From the NCBI GenBank assembly GCA_964467585.1, contig CAYXRF010000003.1:62001-126000 (forward strand): 64,000 bases of DNA, read 5' to 3'. Shown here in pieces: positions 44,001 through 56,440 of this stretch (position 1 is its first letter; each line of letters starts with the position of its first letter). The translations under genes were made by a program, and so were the position numbers. The notes beneath the pieces are model-generated. The model ran no database searches. It was not told where the DNA came from and saw only the letters and a program-made list of their open reading frames with translations. Source of the stretch: CALVLD01 sp964467585 (GTDB lineage: Bacteria > Bacillota > Clostridia > Christensenellales > CAG-138).

Positions 44001-44840
44001 GATATCGGGAGCGCGAAGCTCCAGCAGCCTCTTAAGGCGATTGTTGCGGTTTATCACCCTGCGGTACAGGTCGTTTAGATCGCTTGTGGCGAACCTTCCG
44101 CCGTCAAGCTGAACCATAGGACGCAGATCGGGCGGAATAACGGGAACGCAGTCCAGAATTATCCATTCGGGCTTGTTGCCGCTTTTAATGAAGGCTTCAA
44201 TTACCTCAAGACGTTTAATGGCGTTTGTGCGCTTTTGCCCCGATGAGGACTCAACCTCCTCACGAAGCTCCTTTTCGGTTTTGTCAAGGTCAATCTGCAT
44301 AAGCAGCTCCTTGATAGCCTCCGCGCCCATGCCCGCACGGAAAGCCCTCGGTCCAAACTCCGCCTGAGCGTCACGGTATTCTTTATCGGTTAAAAGCTGC
44401 TTGTATTCAAGGGAGGTTTTGCCGGGATCCGTCACAACGAATGCGGCAAAGTAAAGCACACGCTCCAATGAACGCGGGCTCATGTCCAGCAGCATTTTCA
44501 TGCGGCAGGGCAATCCCTTAAAGTACCATATGTGGGATACGGGAGCGGCAAGCTCTATATGACCCATGCGCTCACGGCGAACATTCGCACGCGTGACCTC
44601 AACGCCGCACTTGTCGCACACAACGCCCTTGTAGCGTATGCGCTTATAGCGACCGCAGTGGCACTCCCAATCCTTTGTCGGCCCGAATATTCTTTCGCAA
44701 AAGAGTCCGTCTCTTTCGGGCTTGAGGGTTCTATAATTGATGGTCTCGGGCTTTTTGACCTCGCCATGCGACCACTCTCTAATCTTTTCGGGCGACGCAA
44801 GCCCTATCTGTATAGCGTCGAAATTGGTCAGTTCAAACAA
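41067..44840 (-). CDS. rpoC: RNA polymerase beta' subunit
   Basis: A 1257-residue catalytic subunit, full length for a Firmicute. The N-terminal zinc ribbon (CHCGRYK..CDKCGVE) and the magnesium triad NADFDGDQM are intact; the C-terminal CRCENGVCTKCYG zinc site is present. The start codon is TTG with GGGAG 6 nt upstream, unusual for so essential a gene but the only fitting start. It follows rpoB after 68 bp and is followed by an unrelated membrane-protein gene rather than rpsL. Confidence 0.99.
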   Translation of the reverse strand: MFELTNFDAIQIGLASPEKIREWSHGEVKKPETINYRTLKPERDGLFCERIFGPTKDWECHCGRYKRIRYKGVVCDKCGVEVTRANVRRERMGHIELAAPVSHIWYFKGLPCRMKMLLDMSPRSLERVLYFAAFVVTDPGKTSLEYKQLLTDKEYRDAQAEFGPRAFRAGMGAEAIKELLMQIDLDKTEKELREEVESSSGQKRTNAIKRLEVIEAFIKSGNKPEWIILDCVPVIPPDLRPMVQLDGGRFATSDLNDLYRRVINRNNRLKRLLELRAPDIIVRNEKRMLQEAVDALIDNGRRGRAVTGPGNRPLRSLSDMLRGKQGRFRQNLLGKRVDYSGRSVIVVGPELKMYQCGLPKEMALELFKPFVMKKLTELGYAHNIKSAKRMVERVRPEVWDVLEGVIKDHPVLLNRAPTLHRLGIQAFEPVLVEGRALKLPPLACTAYNADFDGDQMAVHVPLSVEAQAEARFLMLAANNILKPQDGKPVVCPTQDMVMGCYYLTLRSDELNEWMRTSIADMLMKHTELSDVSVNQAVNDLLSNNESTEMFAAIDYETAVREKAQALIAACEGSDYDEKQITEFLMNPTLRRMHHGEGKAYSSEAEAIMAYQTGSLSLHALVKIRLEREFEGNTYRKIVDTSIGRVIFNNAVPQDLGFVKHRDTVDDMFKLEVDKLVVKKDLGRIVDFCYRKHGPTITSEVLDRIKKLGFSYSTKGGITVGFRDITVPEEKKQLLADADGECAKIDELYHMGLLSRDDRRKKIITVWERTTGQVTDALMSKLSPINPIYMMANSGARGSTAQIRQLAGMRGLMADTSGQTIEVPIRSNFREGLSVLEFFISSHGSRKGLADTALRTADSGYLTRRLVDVSHNVIVREQDCFAERGEPVKGMVVTQIGEGDKPIEPLGDRILGRYTVKEIHHPETGELIVGANELITYEIRDAIIAAGITAVEIRTVFTCRCENGVCTKCYGNNLATGSQVDIGEAVGIIAAQAIGEPGTQLTMRTFHTGGISTSEDITHGLPRVEEIFEARKPKGLAVITEIYGKVQIKTDGKKTEAVISNDEGEVEKYLIPFGSKLKVHENDFVEAGDELTEGSVNPHDILKIKGVKGVQAYMLREVQSVYRLQGVEISDKHIEVIIRQMLRKVQIEEAGDTNLLPGEFIDIFRFERENEAVIESGGQPAVAKRKLLGITKSALATDSFLSAASFQETTRVLTEAAIKGKVDPLVGLKENVIIGKLIPAGVGLKRYRNVEVSVGTNN

Positions 44841-44908
44841 TTTTTACTCCCTTCCGACTGTGGGTCTGTCCAGTTTGGTAAACGATCGTTTGGCAGATTT
44901 TTGCCGCC

Positions 44909-48886
<3,978 letters not shown>

Positions 48887-49095
48887 CTGTTCACTCCTTC
48901 TCTGCGATAGCTCGCGTGCGAGTATTCGAGTAGTTTGTAATATCGTTGGAGTCCGCCCGTATACAGAAACCCATGTATAGTGTTCCCATATGCGTGGAAG
49001 ATAATGCCGCCATCCCCTAAAACACCCAAATTAAGATGAAATAATGAGCATCGTCCACAAGAGGCGCATTTTACTCCATAGTAACACAGTTTTAC

Positions 49096-49124
49096 ATTCT
49101 ACCAGTCGGACGTCAAATTGTCAA
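49096..49124 (-). promoter_or_regulatory. Strong promoter of rpoBC
   Basis: On the minus strand consensus TTGACA (49119-49124), a 17-bp spacer and TAGAAT (49096-49101) with a TGG extension. The expected start leaves a leader of about 200 nt before rpoB, with a small GC-rich hairpin (CTCGCGTGCGAG region near 48910). The 339-bp space 48887-49225 holds no gene; it contains this promoter, the leader and the divergent promoter at 49187-49195. Confidence 0.8.
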
Positions 49125-49186
49125 TATGCGAAATTGGTTCATCATGAAATATATTTGCCAATATATGCCCATATGACATTTCATTT

Positions 49187-49195
49187 TGGTATAAT
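49187..49195 (+). promoter_or_regulatory. Extended -10 promoter of the nucleotidyltransferase
   Basis: TGGTATAAT gives an extended -10 with consensus TATAAT at 49190-49195; no good -35 box is seen at the usual distance. The GGAGG-ATG of the gene is about 25 nt downstream. Confidence 0.6.
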
Positions 49196-49225
49196 GCAAA
49201 ATATATAGGCTTTCGGAGGTGTTAT

Positions 49226-50137
49226 ATGTCTGAACCCTGTTTGGTGATTATGGCTGCGGGCATGGGCAGTCGCTACGGCGGGCTGAAGCAGCTTGACCCA
49301 ATTGATGATTTTGGCAATTTTATCATTGACTATTCCTGTTTTGACGCTATACGCGCAGGCTTCAAGCATATCGTTTTTATTATTAAGCAAGCAATATATG
49401 ATGATTTTGTTGAGACGATTGGCAAACGCGTTTCACGCTTTGCAAAGGTTGATTACGTTTTGCAGGAGCTTGACCGTCTGCCCGATGGGTATACCGTCCC
49501 TGCCGACCGCATAAAGCCTTGGGGCACCTCCCACGCGATTCTTTGCGCCGCGGATGTTGTTGACGGCAGCTTTGCCGTGATTGGCGCGGACGATTATTTT
49601 GGGCCTAACGGTTTTATTGTGATTTATAATGCGCTGTGCAAAAGCAGCGACCCACACGCATTCTATATGGTTGGCTACAATGTTGAAAATACTCTTCCTC
49701 CACAGGGGTTTGTTGCCCGCGGCGAATGCTCTGTTGACGCAAACGGTTATCTGACCGAGATTATTGAGCGCAAGCAGCTAAGGCGCACGCCCCGTGGCGC
49801 CGAGTACACGCTTGATGGCGTTAATTTTGTGCCGCTTGCCAACGGCACGCCCATAAGTATGAATTTTTTTGGATTTACGCCTGAATTATTTGCGGAGCTG
49901 CGCAGAGGCTTCCCTGTTTTTCTTGATGAAAATCTGCCTGTTAACCCTTTGAAGTGTGAGGATCTTCTTCCGGACGCGGTCCGCCGCTGCATAAAAAGCG
50001 GTCAATTTACTGTGAAGGTGCTGCACACTCCCGACAAGTGGTACGGCGTGACAAACCGTGAGGACAAGCAAACGGTTGTTGACGCGCTTCGAGGCTTTAC
50101 TAATGACGGTCTGTATCCTGTTGGGCTTTGGAAATGA
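49226..50137 (+). CDS. NDP-sugar pyrophosphorylase-like nucleotidyltransferase
   Basis: A 303-residue nucleotidyltransferase. The N-terminal LVIMAAGMGSRYGGLKQ is the sugar nucleotidyltransferase signature (G-x-G-x-R..K), and VIGADDYFG holds the metal-binding aspartates. Such enzymes join a nucleoside triphosphate to a sugar phosphate; the exact sugar is not evident and no sugar-modifying genes are adjacent. CGGAGG lies 7 nt before ATG. It diverges from rpoBC. Confidence 0.85.
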   Translation: MSEPCLVIMAAGMGSRYGGLKQLDPIDDFGNFIIDYSCFDAIRAGFKHIVFIIKQAIYDDFVETIGKRVSRFAKVDYVLQELDRLPDGYTVPADRIKPWGTSHAILCAADVVDGSFAVIGADDYFGPNGFIVIYNALCKSSDPHAFYMVGYNVENTLPPQGFVARGECSVDANGYLTEIIERKQLRRTPRGAEYTLDGVNFVPLANGTPISMNFFGFTPELFAELRRGFPVFLDENLPVNPLKCEDLLPDAVRRCIKSGQFTVKVLHTPDKWYGVTNREDKQTVVDALRGFTNDGLYPVGLWK

Positions 50138-50172
50138 GCTTTTAATGTTTAACTGACATTGCATAAATTGAA

Positions 50173-50204
50173 ATGAGGGCGAAATTACGCCCTCATCATT
50201 TTTT
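50173..50204. terminator. Terminator between nucleotidyltransferase and zinc-ribbon gene
   Basis: A 9-bp perfect stem (50173-50181 with 50188-50196), 6-nt loop, then CATTTTTT on the plus strand. Convergent genes end on both sides. Confidence 0.88.
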
Positions 50205-50212
50205 GCTCTTAA

Positions 50213-50617
50213 TCAGCCGCCAAACCGATTGATAAGTATCGGTATGATTATCACCGCAGCGATTATTATCCCAACGGCAAGCGCGACATACTTAACTATC
50301 CGTGTCGTCTTTTTTGACATTGGCTTATATCCGAGCGTAAGCGGTTCTTTGCAGAACGGGCATTGTGTCATGTGGTCAAGCACGTCCCTGCCGCAGCTTT
50401 CGCACTTTACAATATGCGCCTCATAGCTCCACCCGCTGACTCTTTTGGGCTTGTTCGGCAGAACCTCGTCTGCGGTTGTTTTGTCATGAGCGCATTGGTC
50501 GGCCGTGTCGGTTGGTTCGTCAGCGCAATTGCACAGTGTTTCAACCGCTTCCGCATTGATTTCAACGTCACAAAGCGTGTTATCATTCAATATTTCGTTT
50601 GTACTATTATCTTGCAT
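50213..50617 (-). CDS. Small zinc-ribbon membrane protein
   Basis: A 134-residue hypothetical protein. An acidic, disordered N-terminal half is followed by a zinc-ribbon motif CESCGRDVLDHMTQCPFC (about residues 74-91) and one C-terminal transmembrane helix (about 108-130). The topology puts the ribbon in the cytoplasm. It ends an apparent pair with the gene at 50648. Confidence 0.72.
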   Translation of the reverse strand: MQDNSTNEILNDNTLCDVEINAEAVETLCNCADEPTDTADQCAHDKTTADEVLPNKPKRVSGWSYEAHIVKCESCGRDVLDHMTQCPFCKEPLTLGYKPMSKKTTRIVKYVALAVGIIIAAVIIIPILINRFGG

Positions 50618-50647
50618 TTTTACCCATATCCCCTTGAGAGATGTTTA

Positions 50648-50947
50648 TCAGCTGAATATTGAGGTTATCCATGCGATGAAGTCATTATAGTATATGAAGG
50701 CAAGCACTATAAGCACCCCCGCGACAGAAAACACAAGGCTTATCAGCAGCGCCGCTTTTATCGCACCCCACATTATTGCGGCAGTTTCGCTTTTTGTAAG
50801 GTCGTCATTGTACTGCTTTTCTTCCTGTGGTTTGCCGTTGGGAACCGTGGATGAGCTTTCCACAGCGTCGTTGTTCCATGGCATTCCCTGCACATTCATG
50901 TTGGATATTACACGACCGTCGTCGTCATCGTATTTTTTCCTTGCCAC
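50648..50947 (-). CDS. Small single-pass membrane protein
   Basis: A 99-residue hypothetical protein starting at GTG, with GGAGG 6 nt upstream. The N-terminal half is charged (KKYDDDDGR) and disordered; a transmembrane helix spans about 63-92. No known family. The 30-bp gap to the zinc-ribbon gene suggests a two-gene unit. Confidence 0.7.
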   Translation of the reverse strand: MARKKYDDDDGRVISNMNVQGMPWNNDAVESSSTVPNGKPQEEKQYNDDLTKSETAAIMWGAIKAALLISLVFSVAGVLIVLAFIYYNDFIAWITSIFS

Positions 50948-51085
50948 TTAGAGCCTCCGTTAAATTTTTGCCTCTATCAGAATATCATTCTTGGGCATAC
51001 TTGTCAATTCAATCATTGCCATTTTACATATTCTTGACACACATTTAACCGCCATGAGCGCTGCAAATTTTGCAGACGAACAAGA

Positions 51086-51105
51086 CCCGCCATTGGGGTG
51101 GCGGG
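51086..51105 (-). terminator. Terminator of the opp operon
   Basis: A 7-bp stem CCCGCCA/TGGCGGG (51086-51092 with 51099-51105), followed by TCTTGTT on the minus strand, about 40 bp after oppF. Confidence 0.65.
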
Positions 51106-51145
51106 CCTTTAATGATGTTTGAAATTGTCTCAAGCCAAAGCTAAA

Positions 51146-52171
51146 TCAGTCGTACAGGTGGCATGCCACAAAGTGACCGGGGCGAATCTCACGATATTCG
51201 GGAACCTCGGTGTCGCAAAGCCCATCAATGCATCTGTTGCAGCGGGTGTGGAACTTGCACCCGGATGGGGGATTAGCGGGAGAGGGTATGCTGCCCTCAA
51301 GAATTATACGCTCCATCTTGATTGTTGGGTCAGGCATAGGTATTGCGCTGAACAGCGCGACTGTGTAAGGATGCAGAGGATGATCGAATATGTCCTCCTT
51401 GGAGGCATACTCAACCATGTTGCCCAGATACATAACGCCAACGGTGTCGGAAATATGCTCAACTACCGAAAGGTCATGTGAAATGAACATGTATGTAAGC
51501 CCAAATTCCTTCTGAAGATCCGCAAGCAGATTAATAATCTGTGCCTGAATCGAAACGTCAAGCGCGGAGACCGGCTCATCGCACACGATGAAGTCCGGGT
51601 TAAGCGCAAGCGCTCTTGCTATGCAGATACGCTGTCTTTGACCGCCGGAGAACTCATGCGGATACCTGTCTCTGTGGTAGGGCTGCAGACCGCAGCTGAG
51701 CATTACGCGATTGATGTAATCGTTATATGTCTCACCCTCGGGAACAATATGATGCTCCTTAACGCCCTCACCGATTATCTCATCAACAGGGAGGCGCGGG
51801 GAAAGGCTGGAATAGGGATCCTGAAAGATTATCTGGATCTTGGGACGGATTGCGCGAAGCTCATCCTTTGGCAGAGAATGTATTTCTATGCCGTCAAAAA
51901 GCACCTCGCCGCCTGTTTTGTCGTTAAGACGAAGTATCGTCTTGCCGACGGTAGTCTTGCCGCAGCCGGACTCTCCGACCAGACCCATCGTAGTGCCGCG
52001 CTTGATTTTGAAGCTTACGCCATCAACCGCCTTGACATGACCGACGACTCTGCCAAATATGCCCGCCTTGATCGGGAAGTACTTCTTGAGATCATTAACC
52101 TCAAGAACATATTCGCTGGAGGTATCCATCTGACTTATGTGCTCAACATGGGTATGTTTTTTTGTTTCCAT
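51146..52171 (-). CDS. oppF: Oligopeptide ABC transporter ATP-binding protein
   Basis: A 341-residue ATPase. Walker A GESGCGKTT, Q-loop FQDPYSSL, signature FSGGQRQR and Walker B FIVCDEP are intact. The C-terminal extension with CKFHTRCNRC is the oligopeptide/dipeptide-type cysteine motif, which in homologues binds an iron-sulfur cluster. One of two ATPases of the opp operon, starting 1 bp after the oppD stop. Confidence 0.95.
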   Translation of the reverse strand: METKKHTHVEHISQMDTSSEYVLEVNDLKKYFPIKAGIFGRVVGHVKAVDGVSFKIKRGTTMGLVGESGCGKTTVGKTILRLNDKTGGEVLFDGIEIHSLPKDELRAIRPKIQIIFQDPYSSLSPRLPVDEIIGEGVKEHHIVPEGETYNDYINRVMLSCGLQPYHRDRYPHEFSGGQRQRICIARALALNPDFIVCDEPVSALDVSIQAQIINLLADLQKEFGLTYMFISHDLSVVEHISDTVGVMYLGNMVEYASKEDIFDHPLHPYTVALFSAIPMPDPTIKMERIILEGSIPSPANPPSGCKFHTRCNRCIDGLCDTEVPEYREIRPGHFVACHLYD

Positions 52172-52172
52172 C

Positions 52173-53324
52173 TTATTTACCTCCGTTGGCGTTTTCGTTG
52201 AAGCGATAGCAGCTCACGAAATGCGTGGGGCTTATAGCGCGCATATGCGGATACTCACCCTCGCAAGCGGGAATGCAGCTTTCACACCTGTCCTTAAAGT
52301 AGCAGTAATCGGGCATGTTGATCGGGTTCGGAACGGAACCGGGGATGCTGTAAAGACGTTCAACACGCTTGTTTACCACCGGCTTTGACGCCATAAGACC
52401 TATCGTGTAGGGGTGCGCGGGATGCAGGAATACTTCCTCCGCCGTGCCCTTTTCAACTATACGACCCGCATACATAACAACAACGTAATCCGCCATCTCG
52501 GCGACAACGCCCAAGTCATGGGTTATAAGCATTATGCTGCTGTTGATCTTTTCCTTCAGGCTGCGAAGCAGATCAAGTATCTGCGCCTGAATTGTAACGT
52601 CCAGCGCCGTTGTCGGTTCGTCCGCTATAATAAGCTTGGGGTTGCAGGCAAGCGCCATAGCGATCATTATACGCTGACGCATACCGCCCGAAAGCTCATG
52701 AGGATACATCGAATACACGCCCTCACTGTTTGCAATGCCAACCATCTCGATCATCTCGATTGAGCGTGCTTTGACCTCTTCTTCGCTCATCTCGGGATAA
52801 TGCAGCTGCAAAACCTCGTCAATCTGAGCGCCCGCACGGAAAACCGGATTAAGGCTCGTCATTGGCTCTTGGAATATCATCGAGATATATTTGCCGCGGA
52901 TGCCCTGCATAACGTTTGTTGGTGTTTTTGCAATATCATAGCACATATCATCGCCAAGATTCAGACGGATTGAACCCTCAACTATCTGACCCTGAGGACG
53001 CTGTACAAGCTGCATCAGCGAAAGGCAGGTAACCGACTTGCCGCATCCGGATTCGCCCACAACGCCAACGGTTTTGCCCTGAGGAACCTCAAAGGTAACG
53101 CCGTCAACCGCCTTGACCGTGCCGATATCGGTGAAGAAGTAGGTGTGCAGATTGTCAAACTCTACAACGTTTGCGGGATCCGCCATCTGACAGATGTATT
53201 CGGAAGGATCCACATGCTTGCGGTTGCGCTGCTTCTCAATCTGATTGGTAATGCGGCGATTATCGCGCGAAATTTGGCGCGAAGCTTTCGCAGTAATGTA
53301 ATTGCTCTTTTTCTTAGTTTCCAT
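52173..53324 (-). CDS. oppD: Oligopeptide ABC transporter ATP-binding protein
   Basis: A 383-residue ATPase with an extended N-terminus (about 45 charged residues) before the standard OppD core. Walker A GESGCGKS, LSGGMRQR signature and LIIADEPTTALD are intact, and the C-terminal CYFKDRCESC cysteine motif is present. It energises transport through OppB and OppC. Confidence 0.95.
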   Translation of the reverse strand: METKKKSNYITAKASRQISRDNRRITNQIEKQRNRKHVDPSEYICQMADPANVVEFDNLHTYFFTDIGTVKAVDGVTFEVPQGKTVGVVGESGCGKSVTCLSLMQLVQRPQGQIVEGSIRLNLGDDMCYDIAKTPTNVMQGIRGKYISMIFQEPMTSLNPVFRAGAQIDEVLQLHYPEMSEEEVKARSIEMIEMVGIANSEGVYSMYPHELSGGMRQRIMIAMALACNPKLIIADEPTTALDVTIQAQILDLLRSLKEKINSSIMLITHDLGVVAEMADYVVVMYAGRIVEKGTAEEVFLHPAHPYTIGLMASKPVVNKRVERLYSIPGSVPNPINMPDYCYFKDRCESCIPACEGEYPHMRAISPTHFVSCYRFNENANGGK

Positions 53325-53336
53325 TTTGTATCCACC

Positions 53337-56300
53337 TTACCTTTTCATCTTGGGATCGAACGCATCACGCAGACCGTCGCCCACGAAGTTGAAACCAAGA
53401 ACGGCAAGCATAATGCACATGCCGGTCGGGATCCATACATACCAATAGGTGGTCATGTCGTATGCGCTCTTGATGCTGTTGATAATCGAGCCCCAAGAGG
53501 CCTGCGGGAACTGAACGCCCAGACCCAGGAAGCTGAGTGTTGCCTCGGAAATAATAATCGAGCCAAGTCCCATTGTTGCCTGAACGATAAGCAGCGGCAT
53601 TACGTTAGGTATAAGGTGACGGAATATACGTCTGCTGACGCGGATACCCGTTGCCTCCGTCGCAATCATGAAGTCCTGCTCACGCAGTGAGAGGATCTGA
53701 CCGCGAACGATACGCGCCGTGCCCGTCCAGCCCAATATACCCATTATACCGACCAGTACGAATATTCGAACGCTGCCGTTCAATCCGTATGCGTCCATCA
53801 GCGAGCCGCCGATGAGCATCATTGGCCAGTACGGAATGCAGTTGAACAAATCAACGAAACGCATCATAATTGTATCGGTAATGCCTCCGAAATAACCGGA
53901 CACACCGCCGAAAATAACGCCGATAAACATTTCAAGGAATATAACGACAAAGCCAACCATCAGTGAAATACGACCGCCGTACATAATACGGGTGAAGTTA
54001 TCCATTGAGTTTGAATCGGTTCCAAGCCAATGCTGCGCGCTCGGCGCGGCGTTAACATCCAGAACACGAATGTCGGTAGGCGTCCAAATGGTGTAGAAGT
54101 CGTTGTTCTGCTCCGCATTGTAGTCAACAATGGTGCTTATAGCGCCCTCTGTTTTGCTGGTGACAATCTCAACAGTCTCAGTTGTATCAATGAAGTAGTT
54201 GCCTGCCTGAGGTGCTGTCTCGGCGTCAATACCATCGGCAATTGAACCTTCACCATAGGAAAGCACATAGCTGCCGTTGTCATCTACCGTGAGATAAAGC
54301 TCATAATCGTTGGATATATAAAGCTTTTGTGCGTTGACAACATTGCCGTCGGCGTCAAGCGATGCTCCGCCCAGAACATAAGCGTCGCCCTCAACATAAT
54401 ACTTGCCCTCTTCCGCCAATACGGACTCATCAAGGGAGGTATCCATTGACGCTTTGCAATAGTTGAACACATGATTGCCGCTCTCATCCATTGAGATATA
54501 AGCCTCAAAGCCATCGTTAACATAAAGCTTTGTCTGTTCGCCGCCTGCATCAACGCTGCCCATTACATACATGCCAACCTCATCGGTCTGCGCAATGTCG
54601 TAATGCACAATTGTTATCTGAGACGTTATAGCGCTGACGTCGCCCGTGGTGGTGTCGATGTAGAGCTTTTTGTCGTAGAACTCGGATCCGTCAAAGCCGG
54701 TAACCTTAGGATCGATAGTCTCTTTATAGAAGATGTACATACCGTCGTTATCGGTGTGAAGGAACTTGTAATATTCGTCGGTAACGTACAGAGTATCGCC
54801 GTCAACAGTGGTAAGGAAGGATTCGCCTGATTCCTCATCAATTTGGATACTCTCAACAACCTGATCCTCCAGAACGTAACCGCTCATGAGGAAATCCTGA
54901 TACTTTTCGCCATGCTTCCTGAGCAGAGTGCCGCACGCCTTGCGCGCCAGCTGCTTAAACTCAAACGAAAGCTCAAGACCGCCGCGTGACGCATCGGGGA
55001 TTACACGGTATGTGCAGACATAAGCCACAGCCACGCCGTTTTGCAGAATGCTGTCGCCGTCCCAATAGGTTACATACGCGTAATTGACAGTGTTGCCTTC
55101 TTCATCAACATAGGTTATGTCGCATGAATTAACAAGCTCCGCCTTGCCGAAATCGCTGCCCTTGCCGTTTACGACAAGCTGAATGTTGTATACGGCACGG
55201 TCTTTATCGTATTTTACCGAATACTCTTTGCCTTCATAGGTCATCTTCTCGATGCCATGAGTGACATAGTATATTACCTTTTGGGTAAATCCGGTGCTTT
55301 CAACAAATGCATCGTCTGCATCTTTATACGCGGACACACGATATTCAACAAAGTTGATATTGTAGGTAACTTCGTTATATACGAATGTCTGTGCGCCGGA
55401 CGCCTTTGCAGCGGTAAATGCCGCTTCGAACTCTTCGCTTTCAACATCGGCAACATCGTCTTTGCTTTCAGCCGTGTAGAGATAGATTGGATCGTTTTTG
55501 ATCGTATAGGTGGTTCCGTCAGCAAGAACGAATGAGGTCTCGCCGGAGCCGCGTGCTATCTCATAATCGTATCTGAAATCATAGGTGTCGATCAATGCCG
55601 TATAGTCTTCAGTTGTGGCGTCAAATACATGGTTGCCCTTGTAACCGATATATACAGGCTTATATATTGTTGAATTCTTTTTGGAGTTGACAACAACCCT
55701 GTACTCAACATCATCATATGTGAAGTACTTAACGACCTTATCAGCATAGAAGTCGTCCTTTGAGTCGCAATAGTCCTCTTTTTCAACAGCGGTTCCGTAT
55801 GCAGCCTGGAATGCAGCGTTGGAAATCAGCTCATCATCGGCGGCTGTGGACGCCCTGAATATGTAGTCACCGCCCATGTTGCCGATTGGCGCCTCGACAG
55901 TTGCCGCCTCAGTCATAAGGTATATAAGGCAGAAATCATCGTTGTTTTCAAAGGAGTCAATCTTGTATATACGCCCTGCGGAGTACATACCGTTTGAATA
56001 CTTGTATTCCGTGGTAATCGCCTGAATAACCTCTGCGTTGTCGGTGCCGAGCGTGGCGCCGCCATCGGGATATGTGAATATCATCTCAGTGCTGATATCC
56101 TTAACCTGTGCATAGGGCTTTGGCAGAACGGAATCCTTGTCGTATGTTTTAATCTCACTATAGCCGGCAATCTTTGCAACAAGACCGCCAAGGAAAGCGA
56201 ACATAAACATAAATATAAGTATGATAGAACCGGTTATCGCAAGCTTGTTGCGAATAAAGCGCTTGAATACCAGCATCGAGGGAGAAAGAACCTTTATCCT

Positions 56301-56429
56301 TCGAGCGTCGTCCAACGCCATATGTTTGGTTGAGCTATCATCCTTGGAGGCCGAGTCAACAGAGACTTCCTCAACGGCATTGCTATCAAGATTTTTGTCA
56401 TTCTTGAATTTGTCGTCTTTTTTACTCAT
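53337..56429 (-). CDS. oppC: Oligopeptide ABC transporter permease with giant insertion
   Basis: A 1030-residue protein; typical OppC is about 300-350. The N-terminal charged stretch and first transmembrane helix (about 60-88) are normal, as is the C-terminal ~245-residue permease domain: HWLGTDSNSMDN, five helices and the EAA loop ATEATGIRVSRRIFRHLIPN. Between them is an extracytoplasmic region of about 690 residues where the family has about 50. Its sequence is acidic, Tyr-rich and beta-like, with repeating units such as LYVTDEYYKFL, LYVNDGFEAYI and LYISNDYELYL. The reading frame is intact. The insertion may capture or gate substrate near the binding protein. Confidence 0.93.
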   Translation of the reverse strand: MSKKDDKFKNDKNLDSNAVEEVSVDSASKDDSSTKHMALDDARRIKVLSPSMLVFKRFIRNKLAITGSIILIFMFMFAFLGGLVAKIAGYSEIKTYDKDSVLPKPYAQVKDISTEMIFTYPDGGATLGTDNAEVIQAITTEYKYSNGMYSAGRIYKIDSFENNDDFCLIYLMTEAATVEAPIGNMGGDYIFRASTAADDELISNAAFQAAYGTAVEKEDYCDSKDDFYADKVVKYFTYDDVEYRVVVNSKKNSTIYKPVYIGYKGNHVFDATTEDYTALIDTYDFRYDYEIARGSGETSFVLADGTTYTIKNDPIYLYTAESKDDVADVESEEFEAAFTAAKASGAQTFVYNEVTYNINFVEYRVSAYKDADDAFVESTGFTQKVIYYVTHGIEKMTYEGKEYSVKYDKDRAVYNIQLVVNGKGSDFGKAELVNSCDITYVDEEGNTVNYAYVTYWDGDSILQNGVAVAYVCTYRVIPDASRGGLELSFEFKQLARKACGTLLRKHGEKYQDFLMSGYVLEDQVVESIQIDEESGESFLTTVDGDTLYVTDEYYKFLHTDNDGMYIFYKETIDPKVTGFDGSEFYDKKLYIDTTTGDVSAITSQITIVHYDIAQTDEVGMYVMGSVDAGGEQTKLYVNDGFEAYISMDESGNHVFNYCKASMDTSLDESVLAEEGKYYVEGDAYVLGGASLDADGNVVNAQKLYISNDYELYLTVDDNGSYVLSYGEGSIADGIDAETAPQAGNYFIDTTETVEIVTSKTEGAISTIVDYNAEQNNDFYTIWTPTDIRVLDVNAAPSAQHWLGTDSNSMDNFTRIMYGGRISLMVGFVVIFLEMFIGVIFGGVSGYFGGITDTIMMRFVDLFNCIPYWPMMLIGGSLMDAYGLNGSVRIFVLVGIMGILGWTGTARIVRGQILSLREQDFMIATEATGIRVSRRIFRHLIPNVMPLLIVQATMGLGSIIISEATLSFLGLGVQFPQASWGSIINSIKSAYDMTTYWYVWIPTGMCIMLAVLGFNFVGDGLRDAFDPKMKR

Positions 56430-56440
56430 CTTCTGCCTCC

